A stretch of DNA of 64,000 nucleotides from the NCBI RefSeq assembly GCF_050948215.1, contig NW_027488966.1:115695-179694 (forward strand), given 5' to 3'. Numbering within the stretch: the first letter of the stretch is position 1; each line of letters begins with the position of its first letter. This document shows, one piece after another, positions 1-14,450 of this stretch. A model generated the notes under the pieces. That model searched no databases, was not told where the DNA came from, and saw nothing but the letters and a program-made list of their open reading frames with translations. Source of the DNA: Halictus rubicundus. Lineage: Eukaryota; Arthropoda; Insecta; Hymenoptera; Halictidae. A program made the position numbers and the translations under genes.

Positions 1-3000
1 GATAGGAAAGGATAGAGGATAGGACAGGATAGAGGATAGCATAGGATAGAGGATAGGATAGGGGATTGGATAGGATAGAGGATAGGATAGTGGATTGGAT
101 AGGATAGAGGATAGGATAGGACAGATGATATTATAGGAATGACGATGGGATATGATAGAGGATACGATATTATAGAGGATAGGATAGGATAGAGGATAGG
201 ATGCGATAGAGGATCCGAAAGGATAGGATAGAGGGTAGGATAGGATAGAGGATAGGATAGGATAGAGGATAGGAGAGGATAGAGGATAGGATATGATAGA
301 GGATAGGATAGGATAGAGGATAGGATAGGATAGAGTATAGGATAGTATAGAGGATAGGATAAGATAGAGGATATGATAGGATAGACGATAGGATATGATA
401 GAGGATCCGAAAGGATAGGATAGAGGGTAGGATAGGATAGAGGATAGGATAGGATAGAGGATAGCATAGGATAGAGGATAGGATAGGATAGAAGATAGGA
501 TCGGATAGAGGATAGGATAGAGAATTGGATAGGATAGAGGATAGGATAAGATAGAGGATAGGATAGGATAGAGGATAGGATAGGATAGAGGATAGGATGC
601 GATAGAGGATCCGAAAGGATAGGATAGAGGGTAGGATAGGATAGAGGATAGGATAGGATAGAGCATAGCATAGGATAGAGGATAGGATAGGACAGGATAG
701 AGGATAGGATAGGATAGAGGATAGGATAGGATAGAGCATAGGATACGATAGAGGATAGGATAGTGGATTGGATAGGATAGAGGATAGGGTAGGACAGATG
801 ATATTATAGGAATGAGGATAGGATATGATAGAGGATACGATATTATAGAGGATAGGATAGGATAGAGGATAGGATAGGATAGAGGATAGGATAGTATAAA
901 GGATAGGATAGGATAGAGGATAGGATAGGATAGAGGATAGGATGCGATAGAGGATCCGAAAGGATAGGATAGAGGGTAGGATAGGATAGAGGATAGGATA
1001 GGATAGAGGATAGGATGCGATAGAGGATCCGAAAGGATAGGATAGAGGGTAGGATAGGATAGAGGATAGGATAGGATAGAGGATAGGAGAGGATTGAGGA
1101 TAGGATATGATAGAGGATAGGATAGGATAGAGGATAGGATAGGATAGAGTATAGGATAGGATAGAGCAGAGGATACGATAGAGGATATAATAGGATAGAG
1201 GATAGGAAAGGATAGAGGATAGGATAGGATAGAGCATATGATACGATAGAGGATATAATATTATAGAGAATAGGAAAGGATAGAGGATAGGATAGGATAG
1301 AGGATAGCATAGGATAGAGGATGGGATAGGACAGGATAGAGGATAGGATAGGATAGAAGAGAGGATAGGATACAGCATAGGATACGATAGAGGATAGGAT
1401 AGGATAGAAGATAGGATAGGATAGAGGATAGGATAGGATAGAGCATAGGATACGATAGAGGATAGGATAGGGGATTGGATAGGATAGAGGATAGGATAGG
1501 ACAGATGATATTATAGGAATGAGGATAGGATATGATAGAGGATACGATATTATAGAGGATAGGATAGCATAGAGGATAGGATAGGATAGAGGATAGGATA
1601 GGATAGAGGAAAGGATAATATAGAGGATATGATAGGATAGAGCATAGGATAGGAAAGAGGATAGGATAGGATAGAGCAAAGGATACGATAGAGGATAGAA
1701 TAGGATAGAGGATAGGAAAGGATAGAGGATAGGACAGGATAGAGGATAGCATAGGATAGAGGATAGGATAGGGGATTGGATAGGATAGAGGATAGGATAG
1801 TGGATTGGATAGGATAGAGGATAGGATAGGACAGATGATATTATAGGAATGACGATGGGATATGATAGAGGATACGATATTATAGAGGATAGGATAGGAT
1901 AGAGGATAGGATAGGATAGAGGATAGGATAGTATAGAGGATAGGATAGGATAGAGGATAGGATAGGATAGAGGATAGGATGCGATAGAGGATCCGAAAGG
2001 ATAGGATAGAGGGTAGGATAGGATAGAGGATAGGATAGGATAGAGGATAGCATAGGATAGAGGATAGGATAGGACAGGATAGAGGATAGGATAGGATAGA
2101 GGATAGGATAGGATAGAGCATAGGATACGATAGAGGATAGGATAGTGGATTCGATAGGATAGAGGATAGGGTAGGACAGATGATATTATAGGAATGAGGA
2201 TTGGATATGATAGAGGATACGATATTATAGAGGATAGGATAGGATAGAGGATAGGATAGGATAGAGGATAGGATAGTATAAAGGATAGGATAGGATAGAG
2301 GATAGGATAGGATAGAGGATAGGATGCGATAGAGGATCCGAAAGGATAGGATAGAGGGTAGGATAGGATAGAGGATAGGATAGGATAGAGGATAGGAGAG
2401 GATAGAGGATAGGATATGATAGAGGATAGGATAGGATAGAGGATAGGATAGGATAGAGTATAGGATAGTATAGAGGATAGGATAAGATAGAGGATATGAT
2501 AGGATAGACGATAGGATATGATAGAGGATAGGATAGGATAGAAGATAGGATCGGATAGAGGATAGGATAGAGAATTGGATAGGATAGAGGATAGGATAAT
2601 ATAGAGGATAGGATAGGATAGAGGATAGGATAGGATAGAGGATAGGATAGGATAGAGGATAGGATAGGATAGAGGATAGGATTGGATAGAGGATATCATA
2701 GGGGATTGGATAGGATAGATGATAGGAGACGATAGAGGATAGGATAGGATAGAGGATAGGATAGGATAGATGATATTATAGGAAAGAGGAAAGGATATGA
2801 TAGAGGATACGATATTATAGAGGATAGGATAGGACAGAGGATTGGATAGGATAGAGGATAGGATAGAGAATATGATACGGTAGACGATAGGGGATTGGAT
2901 CGGATACAGGATAGGAGGCGGTACAGGATAGGATATAATAGAATAGAGAATAGGATAGGATAGAGGATAGGTTAGGATAGAGGATAGGATAGGATAGAGG

Positions 3001-6000
3001 ATAGAATAGGGTAGAGGATAGGTTAGGATAGAGGATAGGATGGGATAGAGGATATGATAGGGGATTGGATAGGATAGAGGATAGGATAGGATACAGGATA
3101 GGATAGGATAGAGGATAGGATAGGATAGAGGATAGGATATGATAGAGGATAGGATAGGATAGAAGATAGGATCGGATAGGGGATAGGATAGAGAATTGGA
3201 TAGGATAGAGGATAGGATAAGATAGAGGATAGGATAGGATAGAGGATAGGATAGGATAGAGGATAGGATAGGATAGAGGATAGGATAGGATAGAGGATAG
3301 GATTGGATAGAGGATATCATAGGGGATGGGTTAGGATAGATGATAGGAGACGATAGAGGATAGGATAGGATAGAGGATAGGATAGGATAGATGATATTAT
3401 AGGAAAGAGGAAAGGATATGATAGAGGATACGATATTATAGAGGATAGGATAGGACAGAGGATTGGATAGGATAGAGGATAGGATAGAGAATATGATACG
3501 GTAGACGATAGGGGATTGGATCGGGTACAGGATAGGAGGCGGTACAGGATAGGATATAATAGGATAGAGAATAGGATAGGATAGAGGATAGGTTAGCATA
3601 GAGGATAGGATAGGATAGAGGATAGAATAGGGTAGAGGATAGGTTAGGATAGAGGATAGGATGGGATAGAGGATATGATAGGGGATTGGATAGGATAGAG
3701 GATAGGATAGGATACAGGATAGGATAGGATAGAGGATAGGAAAGGACAGAGGATAGGATAGGATAGAGGATAGGATAGGATAGAGGATAGGATAAGATAG
3801 AGGATAGGTAGGATAGAGGATATGATAGCATAGAACATAGGATAGGATAGAGGATAGGATAGGATAGAGCATAGGATACGATAGAGGATATAATAGGATA
3901 GTGGATGGGAAAGGATAGAGGATAGGATAGGATAGTGGATAGCATAGGATAGAGGATAGGATAGGACAGGATAGAGGATAGGATAGGATAGAGGATAGGA
4001 TAGGATAGAGCATAGGATACGATAGCGGATAGGATAGTGGATTGGATAGGATAGAGGATAGGATAGGACAGATGATATTATAGGAATGAGGATAGGATAT
4101 GATAGAGGATACGATATTATAGAGGATAGGATAGGACAGAGGATAGGATAGGATAGAGGATAGGATAGTATAGAGGATAGGATAGGATAGAGGATAGGAT
4201 AGGATAGAGGATAGGATACGATAGAGGATAGGATAGGATAGAGGATAGGATAGTATAGAGGATAGGATAGGATAGAGGATAGGATATGATAGAGGATAGG
4301 ATAGGATAGAAGATAGGATAGGATAGATGATAGGATAGGATAGAGGATAGGATAAGATAGAGGATAAGATAGGATAGAGGATAGGATAGGATAGAGGATA
4401 GGATATGATAGAGGATAGGATATGATAGAGGATAGGATACGATAGAGGATACGATAGGATAGGATAGAGGATAGGATAAGATAGAGGATAGGATAGGATA
4501 GAGGATAGGATATGATAGAGGATAGGATAGTATAGAAGATAGGATCGGATAGATGAAAGGATAGGATAGAGGATAGGATAAGATAGAGGATAAGATAGGA
4601 TAGAGGATAGGATAGGATAGAGGATAGGATATGATAGAGGATAGGATAGTATAGAAGATAGGATCGGATAGAGGATAGGATAGAGAATTGGATAGGATAG
4701 AGGATAGGATAAGATAGAGGATAGGATAGGATAGAGGATAGGATAGGATAGAGGATAGGATAGGATAGAGTATAGGATAGGATAGAGGATAGGATACGAT
4801 AGAGGATACGATAGGATAGGATAGAGGATAGGATAAGATAGAGGATAGGATAGGATAGAGGATAGGATAGGGGATTGGATAGGATAGAGGATAGGATAGG
4901 ATAGAGGATAGGATAGGATAGAGGATAGGATAGTATAGAGGATAGGATAGGATAGAGGATAGGATAGGATAGAGGATAGGATAGGATAGAGGATAGGATC
5001 GGATAGAGGATAGGATAGGATAGAGGATAAGATCGGATAGAAGATAGGATAGGATAGATGATATGATAGGATAGACGATAGGATAAGATAGAGGATAAGA
5101 TAGGATAGAGGATAGGATAGGATAGAGGATAGGATATGATAGAGGATAGGATAGTATAGAAGATAGGATCGGATAGAGGATAGGATAGAGAATTGGATAG
5201 GATAGAGGATAGGATAAGATAGAGGATAGGATAGGATAGAGGATAGGATAGGATAGAGGATAGGATAGGATAGAGTATAGGATAGGATAGAGGATAGGAT
5301 AGGATAGAGGGTAGGATAGGATAGAAGATAGGATAGGATAGTGGATAGGATAGGATAGACCATAGGATACGATAGAGGATAGGATAGGATAGAGGATAGG
5401 ATAGGATAGAGCATAGGATACGATAGAGGATAGGATAGGGGATTGGATAGGATAGAGGATAGGATAGGACAGATGATATTATAGGAATGAGGATAGGATA
5501 TGATAGAGGATACGATATTATAGAGGATAGGATAGGATAGAGGATAGGATAGGATAGAGGATAGGATAGGATAGAGGATAGGATGCGATAGAGGATACGA
5601 AAGGATAGGATAGAGGGTAGGATAGGATAGAGGATAGGATATAATAGAGGATAGGATAGCATAGAGGATAGGATAGGATAGGGGATAGGATAGGATAGAG
5701 GATAGGATAGGATAGAGGATAGGATAGGATAGAGGATAGGATAGGATAGAAGATAGGATCGGATAGAGGATAGGATAGAGAATTGGATAGGATAGAGGAT
5801 AGGATAAGATAGAGGATAGGATAGGATAGAGGATAGGATAGGATAGAGGATAGGATGCGATAGAGGATCCGAAAGGATAGGATAGAGGGTAGGATAGGAT
5901 AGAGGATAGGATAGGATAGAGGATAGCATAGGATAGAGGATAGGATAGGACAGGATAGAGGATAGGATAGGATAGAGGATAGGATAGGATAGAGCATAGG

Positions 6001-6963
6001 ATACGATAGAGGATAGGATAGTGGATTGGATAGGATAGAGGATAGGGTAGGACAGATGATATTATAGGAATGAGGATAGGATATGATAGAGGATACGATA
6101 TTATAGAGGATAGGATAGGATAGAGGATAGGATAGGATAGAGGATAGGATAGTATAAAGGATAGGATAGGATAGAGGATAGGATAGGATAGAGGATAGGA
6201 TGCGATAGAGGATCCGAAAGGATAGGATAGAGGGTAGGATAGGATAGAGGATAGGATAGGATAGAGGATAGGAGAGGATTGAGGATAGGATATGATAGAG
6301 GATAGGATAGGATAGAGGATAGGATAGGATAGAGTATAGGATAGGATAGAGCAGATGATACGATAGAGGATATAATAGGATAGAGGATAGGAAAGGATAG
6401 AGGATAGGATAGGATAGAGCATATGATACGATAGAGGATATAATATTATAGAGAATAGGAAAGGATAGAGGATAGGATAGGATAGAGCATATGATACGAT
6501 AGAGGATATAATATTATAGAGAATAGGAAAGGATAGAGGATAGGATAGGATAGAGGATAGCATAGGATAGAGGATGGGATAGGACAGGATAGAGGATAGG
6601 ATAGGATAGAAGATAGGATAGGATAGAGCATAGGATACGATAGAGGATAGGATAGGATAGAGGATAGGATAGGATAGAGGATAGGATAGGATAGAGCATA
6701 GGATACGATAGAGGATAGGATAGGGGATTGGATAGGATAGAGGATAGGATAGGACAGATGATATTATAGGAATGAGGATAGGATATGATAGAGGATACGA
6801 TATTATAGAGGATAGGATAGCATAGAGGATAGGATAGGATAGAGGATAGGATAGGATAGAGGAAAGGATAATATAGAGGATATGATAGGATAGAGCATAG
6901 GATAGGATAGAGGATAGGATAGGATAGAGCAAAGGATACGATAGAGGATATAATAGGATAGAG
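1..6963 (+). repeat. Higher-order block A, copy 1
   Basis: This is the first copy of a large tandem block; the second copy starts at 6964. Rare variants repeat at exactly +6963: GGATCC at 211, 403, 607, 952, 1025, 1989 and 2334 recurs at 7174, 7366, 7570, 7915, 7988, 8952 and 9297, and GGCGGTAC at 2917 and 3538 recurs at 9880 and 10501. The block is itself composite. Bases 1-190 match 1711-1900 (offset 1710), the GGATCC pair at 607/952 recurs at 1989/2334 (offset 1382) and at 5865/6210 (offset 5258). Its last ~1.2 kb resembles roughly 480-1710 of the same copy, with a 73-bp loss and a 68-bp gain. No coding or RNA gene is seen. Confidence 0.9.
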
Positions 6964-9310
6964 GATAGGAAAGGATAGAGGATAGGACAGGATAGAGGAT
7001 AGCATAGGATAGAGGATAGGATAGGGGATTGGATAGGATAGAGGATAGGATAGTGGATTGGATAGGATAGAGGATAGGATAGGACAGATGATATTATAGG
7101 AATGACGATGGGATATGATAGAGGATACGATATTATAGAGGATAGGATAGGATAGAGGATAGGATGCGATAGAGGATCCGAAAGGATAGGATAGAGGGTA
7201 GGATAGGATAGAGGATAGGATAGGATAGAGGATAGCAGAGGATAGAGGATAGGATATGATAGAGGATAGGATAGGATAGAGGATAGGATAGGATAGAGTA
7301 TAGGATAGTATAGAGGATAGGATAAGATAGAGGATATGATAGGATAGACGATAGGATATGATAGAGGATCCGAAAGGATAGGATAGAGGGTAGGATAGGA
7401 TAGAGGATAGGATAGGATAGAGGATAGCATAGGATAGAGGATAGGATAGGATAGAAGATAGGATCGGATAGAGGATGGGATAGAGAATTGGATAGGATAG
7501 AGGATAGGATAAGATAGAGGATAGGATAGGATAGAGGATAGGATAGGATAGAGGATAGGATGCGATAGAGGATCCGAAAGGATAGGATAGAGGGTAGGAT
7601 AGGATAGAGGATAGGATAGGATAGAGGATAGCATAGGATAGAGGATAGGATAGGACAGGATAGAGGATAGGATAGGATAGAGGATAGGATAGGATAGAGC
7701 ATAGGATACGATAGAGGATAGGATAGTGGATTGGATAGGATAGAGGATAGGGTAGGACAGATGATATTATAGGAATGAGGATAGGATATGATAGAGGATA
7801 CGATATTATAGAGGATAGGATAGGATAGAGGATAGGATAGGATAGAGGATAGGATAGTATAAAGGATAGGATAGGATAGAGGATAGGATAGGATAGAGGA
7901 TAGGATGCGATAGAGGATCCGAAAGGATAGGATAGAGGGTAGGATAGGATAGAGGATAGGATAGGATAGAGGATAGGATGCGATAGAGGATCCGAAAGGA
8001 TAGGATAGAGGGTAGGATAGGATAGAGGATAGGATAGGATAGAGGATAGGAGAGGATTGAGGATAGGATATGATAGAGGATAGGATAGGATAGAGGATAG
8101 GATAGGATAGAGTATAGGATAGGATAGAGCAGAGGATACGATAGAGGATATAATAGGATAGAGGATAGGAAAGGATAGAGGATAGGATAGGATAGAGCAT
8201 ATGATACGATAGAGGATATAATATTATAGAGAATAGGAAAGGATAGAGGATAGGATAGGATAGAGGATAGCATAGGATAGAGGATGGGATAGGACAGGAT
8301 AGAGGATAGGATAGGATAGAAGAGAGGATAGGATACAGCATAGGATACGATAGAGGATAGGATAGGATAGAAGATAGGATAGGATAGAGGATAGGATAGG
8401 ATAGAGCATAGGATACGATAGAGGATAGGATAGGGGATTGGATAGGATAGAGGATAGGATAGGACAGATGATATTATAGGAATGAGGATAGGATATGATA
8501 GAGGATACGATATTATAGAGGATAGGATAGCATAGAGGATAGGATAGGATAGAGGATAGGATAGGATAGAGGAAAGGATAATATAGAGGATATGATAGGA
8601 TAGAGCATAGGATAGGATAGAGGATAGGATAGGATAGAGCAAAGGATACGATAGAGGATATAATAGGATAGAGGATAGGAAAGGATAGAGGATAGGACAG
8701 GATAGAGGATAGCATAGGATAGAGGATAGGATAGGGGATTGGATAGGATAGAGGATAGGATAGTGGATTGGATAGGATAGAGGATAGGATAGGACAGATG
8801 ATATTATAGGAATGACGATGGGATATGATAGAGGATACGATATTATAGAGGATAGGATAGGATAGAGGATAGGATAGGATAGAGGATAGGATAGTATAGA
8901 GGATAGGATAGGATAGAGGATAGGATAGGATAGAGGATAGGATGCGATAGAGGATCCGAAAGGATAGGATAGAGGGTAGGATAGGATAGAGGATAGGATA
9001 GGATAGAGGATAGCATAGGATAGAGGATAGGATAGGACAGGATAGAGGATAGGATAGGATAGAGGATAGGATAGGATAGAGCATAGGATACGATAGAGGA
9101 TAGGATAGTGGATTCGATAGGATAGAGGATAGGGTAGGACAGATGATATTATAGGAATGAGGATTGGATATGATAGAGGATACGATATTATAGAGGATAG
9201 GATAGGATAGAGGATAGGATAGGATAGAGGATAGGATAGTATAAAGGATAGGATAGGATAGAGGATAGGATAGGATAGAGGATAGGATGCGATAGAGGAT
9301 CCGAAAGGAT
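205..9310 (+). repeat. GGATCCGAAAGG variant units (BamHI-site subfamily)
   Basis: A diagnostic double-variant unit, GATGCGATAGAGGATCCGAA followed by AGG and a GAGGGTAGG unit, occurs only in this part of the window. GGATCC starts at 211, 403, 607, 952, 1025, 1989, 2334, 5865, 6210, 7174, 7366, 7570, 7915, 7988, 8952 and 9297. A decayed version with GGATACGAAAGG, lacking the site, is near 5590 and 12695. Its restriction to the first ~12.7 kb makes it a good tag of block A. I see no reason to assign it a function. Confidence 0.85.
2683..3731 (+). repeat. 621-bp tandem pair carrying the GGCGGTAC module, in block A copy 1
   Basis: Two tandem copies at offset 621: GATATC at 2692 and 3313, GGCGGTAC at 2917 and 3538. 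The first copy runs about 2683-3303 and the second about 3304-3731, where the match ends as the second switches to AGGAAAGGACAGAGG. This is domain-3 type sequence embedded inside block A, so the module predates the 6963-bp block duplication. The second copy differs by TCGGGTACAGG in place of TCGGATACAGG. Confidence 0.8.
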
Positions 9311-12300
9311 AGGATAGAGGGTAGGATAGGATAGAGGATAGGATAGGATAGAGGATAGGAGAGGATAGAGGATAGGATATGATAGAGGATAGGATAGGAT
9401 AGAGGATAGGATAGGATAGAGTATAGGATAGTATAGAGGATAGGATAAGATAGAGGATATGATAGGATAGACGATAGGATATGATAGAGGATAGGATAGG
9501 ATAGAAGATAGGATCGGATAGAGGATAGGATAGAGAATTGGATAGGATAGAGGATAGAATAATATAGAGGATAGGATAGGATAGAGGATAGGATAGGATA
9601 GAGGATAGGATAGGATAGAGGATAGGATAGGATAGAGGATAGGATTGGATAGAGGATATCATAGGGGATTGGATAGGATAGATGATAGGAGACGATAGAG
9701 GATAGGATAGGATAGAGGATAGGATAGGATAGATGATATTATAGGAAAGAGGAAAGGATATGATAGAGGATACGATATTATAGAGGATAGGATAGGACAG
9801 AGGATTGGATAGGATAGAGGATAGGATAGAGAATATGATACGGTAGACGATAGGGGATTGGATCGGATACAGGATAGGAGGCGGTACAGGATAGGATATA
9901 ATAGAATAGAGAATAGGATAGGATAGAGGATAGGTTAGGATAGAGGATAGGATAGGATAGAGGATAGAATAGGGTAGAGGATAGGTTAGGATAGAGGATA
10001 GGATGGGATAGAGGATATGATAGGGGATTGGATAGGATAGAGGATAGGATAGGATACAGGATAGGATAGGATAGAGGATAGGATAGGATAGAGGATAGGA
10101 TATGATAGAGGATAGGATAGGATAGAAGATAGGATCGGATAGGGGATAGGATAGAGAATTGGATAGGATAGAGGATAGGATAAGATAGAGGATAGGATAG
10201 GATAGAGGATAGGATAGGATAGAGGATAGGATAGGATAGAGGATAGGATAGGATAGAGGATAGGATTGGATAGAGGATATCATAGGGGATGGGATAGGAT
10301 AGATGATAGGAGACGATAGAGGATAGGATAGGATAGAGGATAGGATAGGATAGATGATATTATAAGAAAGAGGAAAGGATATGATAGAGGATACGATATT
10401 ATAGAGGATAGGATAGGACAGAGGATTGGATAGGATAGAGGATAGGATAGAGAATATGATACGGTAGACGATAGGGGATTGGATCGGGTACAGGATAGGA
10501 GGCGGTACAGGATAGGATATAATAGGATAGAGAATAGGATAGGATAGAGGATAGGTTAGCATAGAGGATAGGATAGGATAGAGGATAGAATAGGGTAGAG
10601 GATAGGTTAGGATAGAGGATAGGATGGGATAGAGGATATGATAGGGGATTGGATAGGATAGAGGATAGGATAGGATACAGGATAGGATAGGATAGAGGAT
10701 AGGAAAGGACAGAGGATAGGATAGGATAGAGGATAGGATAGGATAGAGGATAGGATAAGATAGAGGATAGGTAGGATAGAGGATATGATAGCATAGAACA
10801 TAGGATAGGATAGAGGATAGGATAGGATAGAGCATAGGATACGATAGAGGATATAATAGGATAGTGGATGGGAAAGGATAGAGGATAGGATAGGATAGTG
10901 GATAGCATAGGATAGAGGATAGGATAGGACAGGATAGAGGATAGGATAGGATAGAGGATAGGATAGGATAGAGCATAGGATACGATAGCGGATAGGATAG
11001 TGGATTGGATAGGATAGAGGATAGGATAGGACAGATGATATTATAGGAATGAGGATAGGATATGATAGAGGATACGATATTATAGAGGATAGGATAGGAC
11101 AGAGGATAGGATAGGATAGAGGATAGGATAGTATAGAGGATAGGATAGGATAGAGGATAGGATAGGATAGAGGATAGGATACGATAGAGGATAGGATAGG
11201 ATAGAGGATAGGATAGTATAGAGGATAGGATAGGATAGAGGATAGGATATGATAGAGGATAGGATAGGATAGAAGATAGGATAGGATAGATGATAGGATA
11301 GGATAGAGGATAGGATAAGATAGAGGATAAGATAGGATAGAGGATAGGATAGGATAGAGGATAGGATATGATAGAGGATAGGATATGATAGAGGATAGGA
11401 TAGGATAGAAGATAGGATAGGATAGAGGATAGGATAGGATAGAGGATAGGATCGGATAGAGGATAGGATAGGATAGAGGATAAGATCGGATAGAAGATAG
11501 GATAGGATAGATGATAGGATAGGATAGAGGATAGGATAAGATAGAGGATAAGATAGGATAGAGGATAAGATAGGATAGAGGATAGGATAGGATAGAGGAT
11601 AGGATATGATAGAGGATAGGATAGTATAGAAGATAGGATCGGATAGATGAAAGGATAGGATAGAGGATAGGATAAGATAGAGGATAAGATAGGATAGAGG
11701 ATAGGATAGGATAGAGGATAGGATATGATAGAGGATAGGATAGTATAGAAGATAGGATCGGATAGAGGATAGGATAGAGAATTGGATAGGATAGAGGATA
11801 GGATAAGATAGAGGATAGGATAGGATAGAGGATAGGATAGGATAGAGGATAGGATAGGATAGAGTATAGGATAGGATAGAGGATAGGATACGATAGAGGA
11901 TACGATAGGATAGGATAGAGGACAGGATAAGATAGAGGATAGGATAGGATAGAGGATAGGATAGGGGATTGGATAGGATAGAGGATAGGATAGGATAGAG
12001 GATAGGATAGGATAGAGGATAGGATAGTATAGAGGATAGGATAGGATAGAGGATAGGATAGGATAGAGGATAGGATAGGATAGAGGATAGGATCGGATAG
12101 AGGATAGGATAGGATAGAGGATAAGATCGGATAGAAGATAGGATAGGATAGATGATATGATAGGATAGACGATAGGATAAGATAGAGGATAAGATAGGAT
12201 AGAGGATAGGATAGGATAGAGGATAGGATATGATAGAGGATAGGATAGTATAGAAGATAGGATCGGATAGAGGATAGGATAGAGAATTGGATAGGATAGA

Positions 12301-12850
12301 GGATAGGATAAGATAGAGGATAGGATAGGATAGAGGATAGGATAGGATAGAGGATAGGATAGGATAGAGGATAGGATAGGATAGAGTATAGGATAGGATA
12401 GAGGATAGGATAGGATAGAGGGTAGGATAGGATAGAAGATAGGATAGGATAGTGGATAGGATAGGATAGACCATAGGATACGATAGAGGATAGGATAGGA
12501 TAGAGGATAGGATAGGATAGAGCATAGGATACGATAGAGGATAGGATAGGGGATTGGATAGGATAGAGGATAGGATAGGACAGATGATATTATAGGAATG
12601 AGGATAGGATATGATAGAGGATACGATATTATAGAGGATAGGATAGGATAGAGGATAGGATAGGATAGAGGATAGGATAGGATAGAGGATAGGATGCGAT
12701 AGAGGATACGAAAGGATAGGATAGAGGGTAGGATAGGATAGAGGATAGGATATAATAGAGGATAGGATAGCATAGAGGATAGGATAGGATAGGGGATAGG
12801 ATAGGATAGAGGATAGGATAGGATAGAGGATAGGATAGGATAGAGGATAG
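6964..12850 (+). repeat. Higher-order block A, copy 2 (partial)
   Basis: Near-identical to copy 1 at offset 6963 from 6964 to about 11400. Single-base differences I noted are 273/7236 G-C, 514/7477 A-G, 664/7627 C-G, 1698/8661 G-T, 2595/9558 G-A, 3331/10294 T-A and 3402/10365 G-A. Near 11401 (4438 in copy 1) copy 2 carries about 131 extra bases, after which the offset is 7094, and then 7111 after one more 17-bp unit. Similarity continues to about 12850, opposite 5740. The remaining ~1.2 kb of copy 1 has no counterpart here, so the second copy is truncated or overwritten by the next domain. Confidence 0.87.
9646..10694 (+). repeat. 621-bp tandem pair carrying the GGCGGTAC module, in block A copy 2
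   Basis: The +6963 counterpart of the pair at 2683-3731, with GGCGGTAC at 9880 and 10501. Both internal copies, including the private TCGGGTACAGG variant in the second, are retained. The tandem pair therefore formed before the block was duplicated. Confidence 0.8.
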
Positions 12851-14450
12851 GAAAGGATAGAGGATAGGATAGGATAGAGGATAGGATAGGATAGAGGATA
12901 GGATAAGATAGAGGATAGGATAGGATAGAGGATAGGATAGGATAGAGGATAGGATAGGGTAGATGATAGGATAGGATAGAGGATAGGATAGGATAGATGA
13001 TAGGATAGGATAGAGGATAGGATAGGGTAGAGAATAGGATAGGATAGAGGATAGGATAAGATAGAGGATAGGATAGGATAGAGGATAGGATAGGGGATTG
13101 GATAGGATAGAGGATAGGATAGGATAGAGGATAGGATAGGATAGAGGATAGGATAGGATAGAGGATAGGATAAGATAGAGGATAGGATAGGATAGAGGAT
13201 AGGATAGGATAGATGATATTATAGGAAAGAGGAAAGGATATGATAGAGGATACGATATTGTAGAGGATAGGATAGGATAGAGGATACAATAGGATAGAGG
13301 ATAGGATATGATAGGGGATAGGATAGGATAGAGGATATGATAGAGGATTGGATAGGATAGAGGATCGGATAGGATAGAGGATAGGATAGAGGATTGGATA
13401 GGATAGAGGATAGGATAGGATAGAGGATAGAATAGGATAGAGGATAGGATAGGATAGAGGATAGGATACGATATGGGATACGATAGGATATGATAGAGGT
13501 TAGGATAGGATAGATGATAGGATAGGATAGAGGATAGGATAGGATAGAGGATATCATAGGGGATTGGATAGGATAGATGATAGGAGACGATAGAGGATAG
13601 GATAGGATAGAGGATAGGATAGGATAGAGGATAGGATATGATAGAGGATAGGATAGGATAGAGGATAGGATACGATAGAATATACGATAGGATAGGATAG
13701 AGGGTAGGATAGGATAGAGGATAGGATAGGATAGAGGATACGATAGGAATGAGGATAGGATAGAGAATAGGATAGGATAGAGGATAGGGGATTGGATCGG
13801 ATACAGGATAGGAGACGATAGAGGATAGGATAGTATAGAGGATAGGATAGGATAGAGGATTGGATAGGATAGAGGATTGGATACGATAGAGGGTACGATA
13901 GGATAGGATAGAGGATTGGATAGCATAGAGGATAGGATATGATAGAGGATAGGATAGGATAGAGGATAGGATAGGATAGAGGATAGGATAGGATAGATGA
14001 TAGGATAGGATAGAGGATAGGATAAGATAGAGGATAGGATAGGATAGATGATATTATGGGAAAGAGGAAAGGATATGATAGAGGATACGATATTGTAGAG
14101 GATAGGATACGATAGAGGATACAATAGGATAGAGGATAGGATATGATAGAGGATAGGATAGGATAGAGGATAGGATAGAGGATTGGATAGGATAGAGGAT
14201 TGGATAGGATAGAGGATAGGATATGATAGAGGATAGGATAGGATAGACGATAGGATAGGATAGAGGATAGGATAGGATAGATGATAGGATAGGATAGAGG
14301 ATAGGATAAGATAGAGGATAGGATAGGATAGATGATATTATAGGAAAGAGGAAAGGATATGATAGAGGATACGATATTGTAGAGGATAGGATAGGATAGA
14401 GGATACAATAGGATAGAGGATAGGATATGATAGGGGATAGGATACGATAG
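12851..14450 (+). repeat. Transition segment with GATATTGTAGAGG subfamily
   Basis: After the end of recognisable block A the tract continues as 17-bp units with scattered variants. A small subfamily carries GATATTGTAGAGG where other copies have GATATTATAGAGG, at 13254, 14089 and 14373 (spacings 835 and 284). Upstream of these lie ATTATAGGAAAGAGG (13.2 and 14.3 kb) and ATTATGGGAAAGAGG (14.05 kb). GGCGGTAC is absent between 10501 and 15659. Edges are approximate. Confidence 0.6.

Noticed and set aside
2870..2990. GGCGGTAC module as a degenerate transposon or insertion
   Set aside because: No terminal inverted repeats, target-site duplication, or internal sequence unrelated to GGATA units; nearly every base can be derived from the unit by substitution.
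843..7634. Minus-strand open frame of 2263 codons, and similar ones at 7806-13289, 18773-21508, 31862-35026, 40403-43783 and 58003-61659
   Set aside because: They are the stop-free complement of the satellite. The translation is a 17-residue repeat in every frame with no domain, no frame-specific conservation and multiple overlapping frames open at once. Length changes in the array are 5n+2 bp and ignore reading frame.
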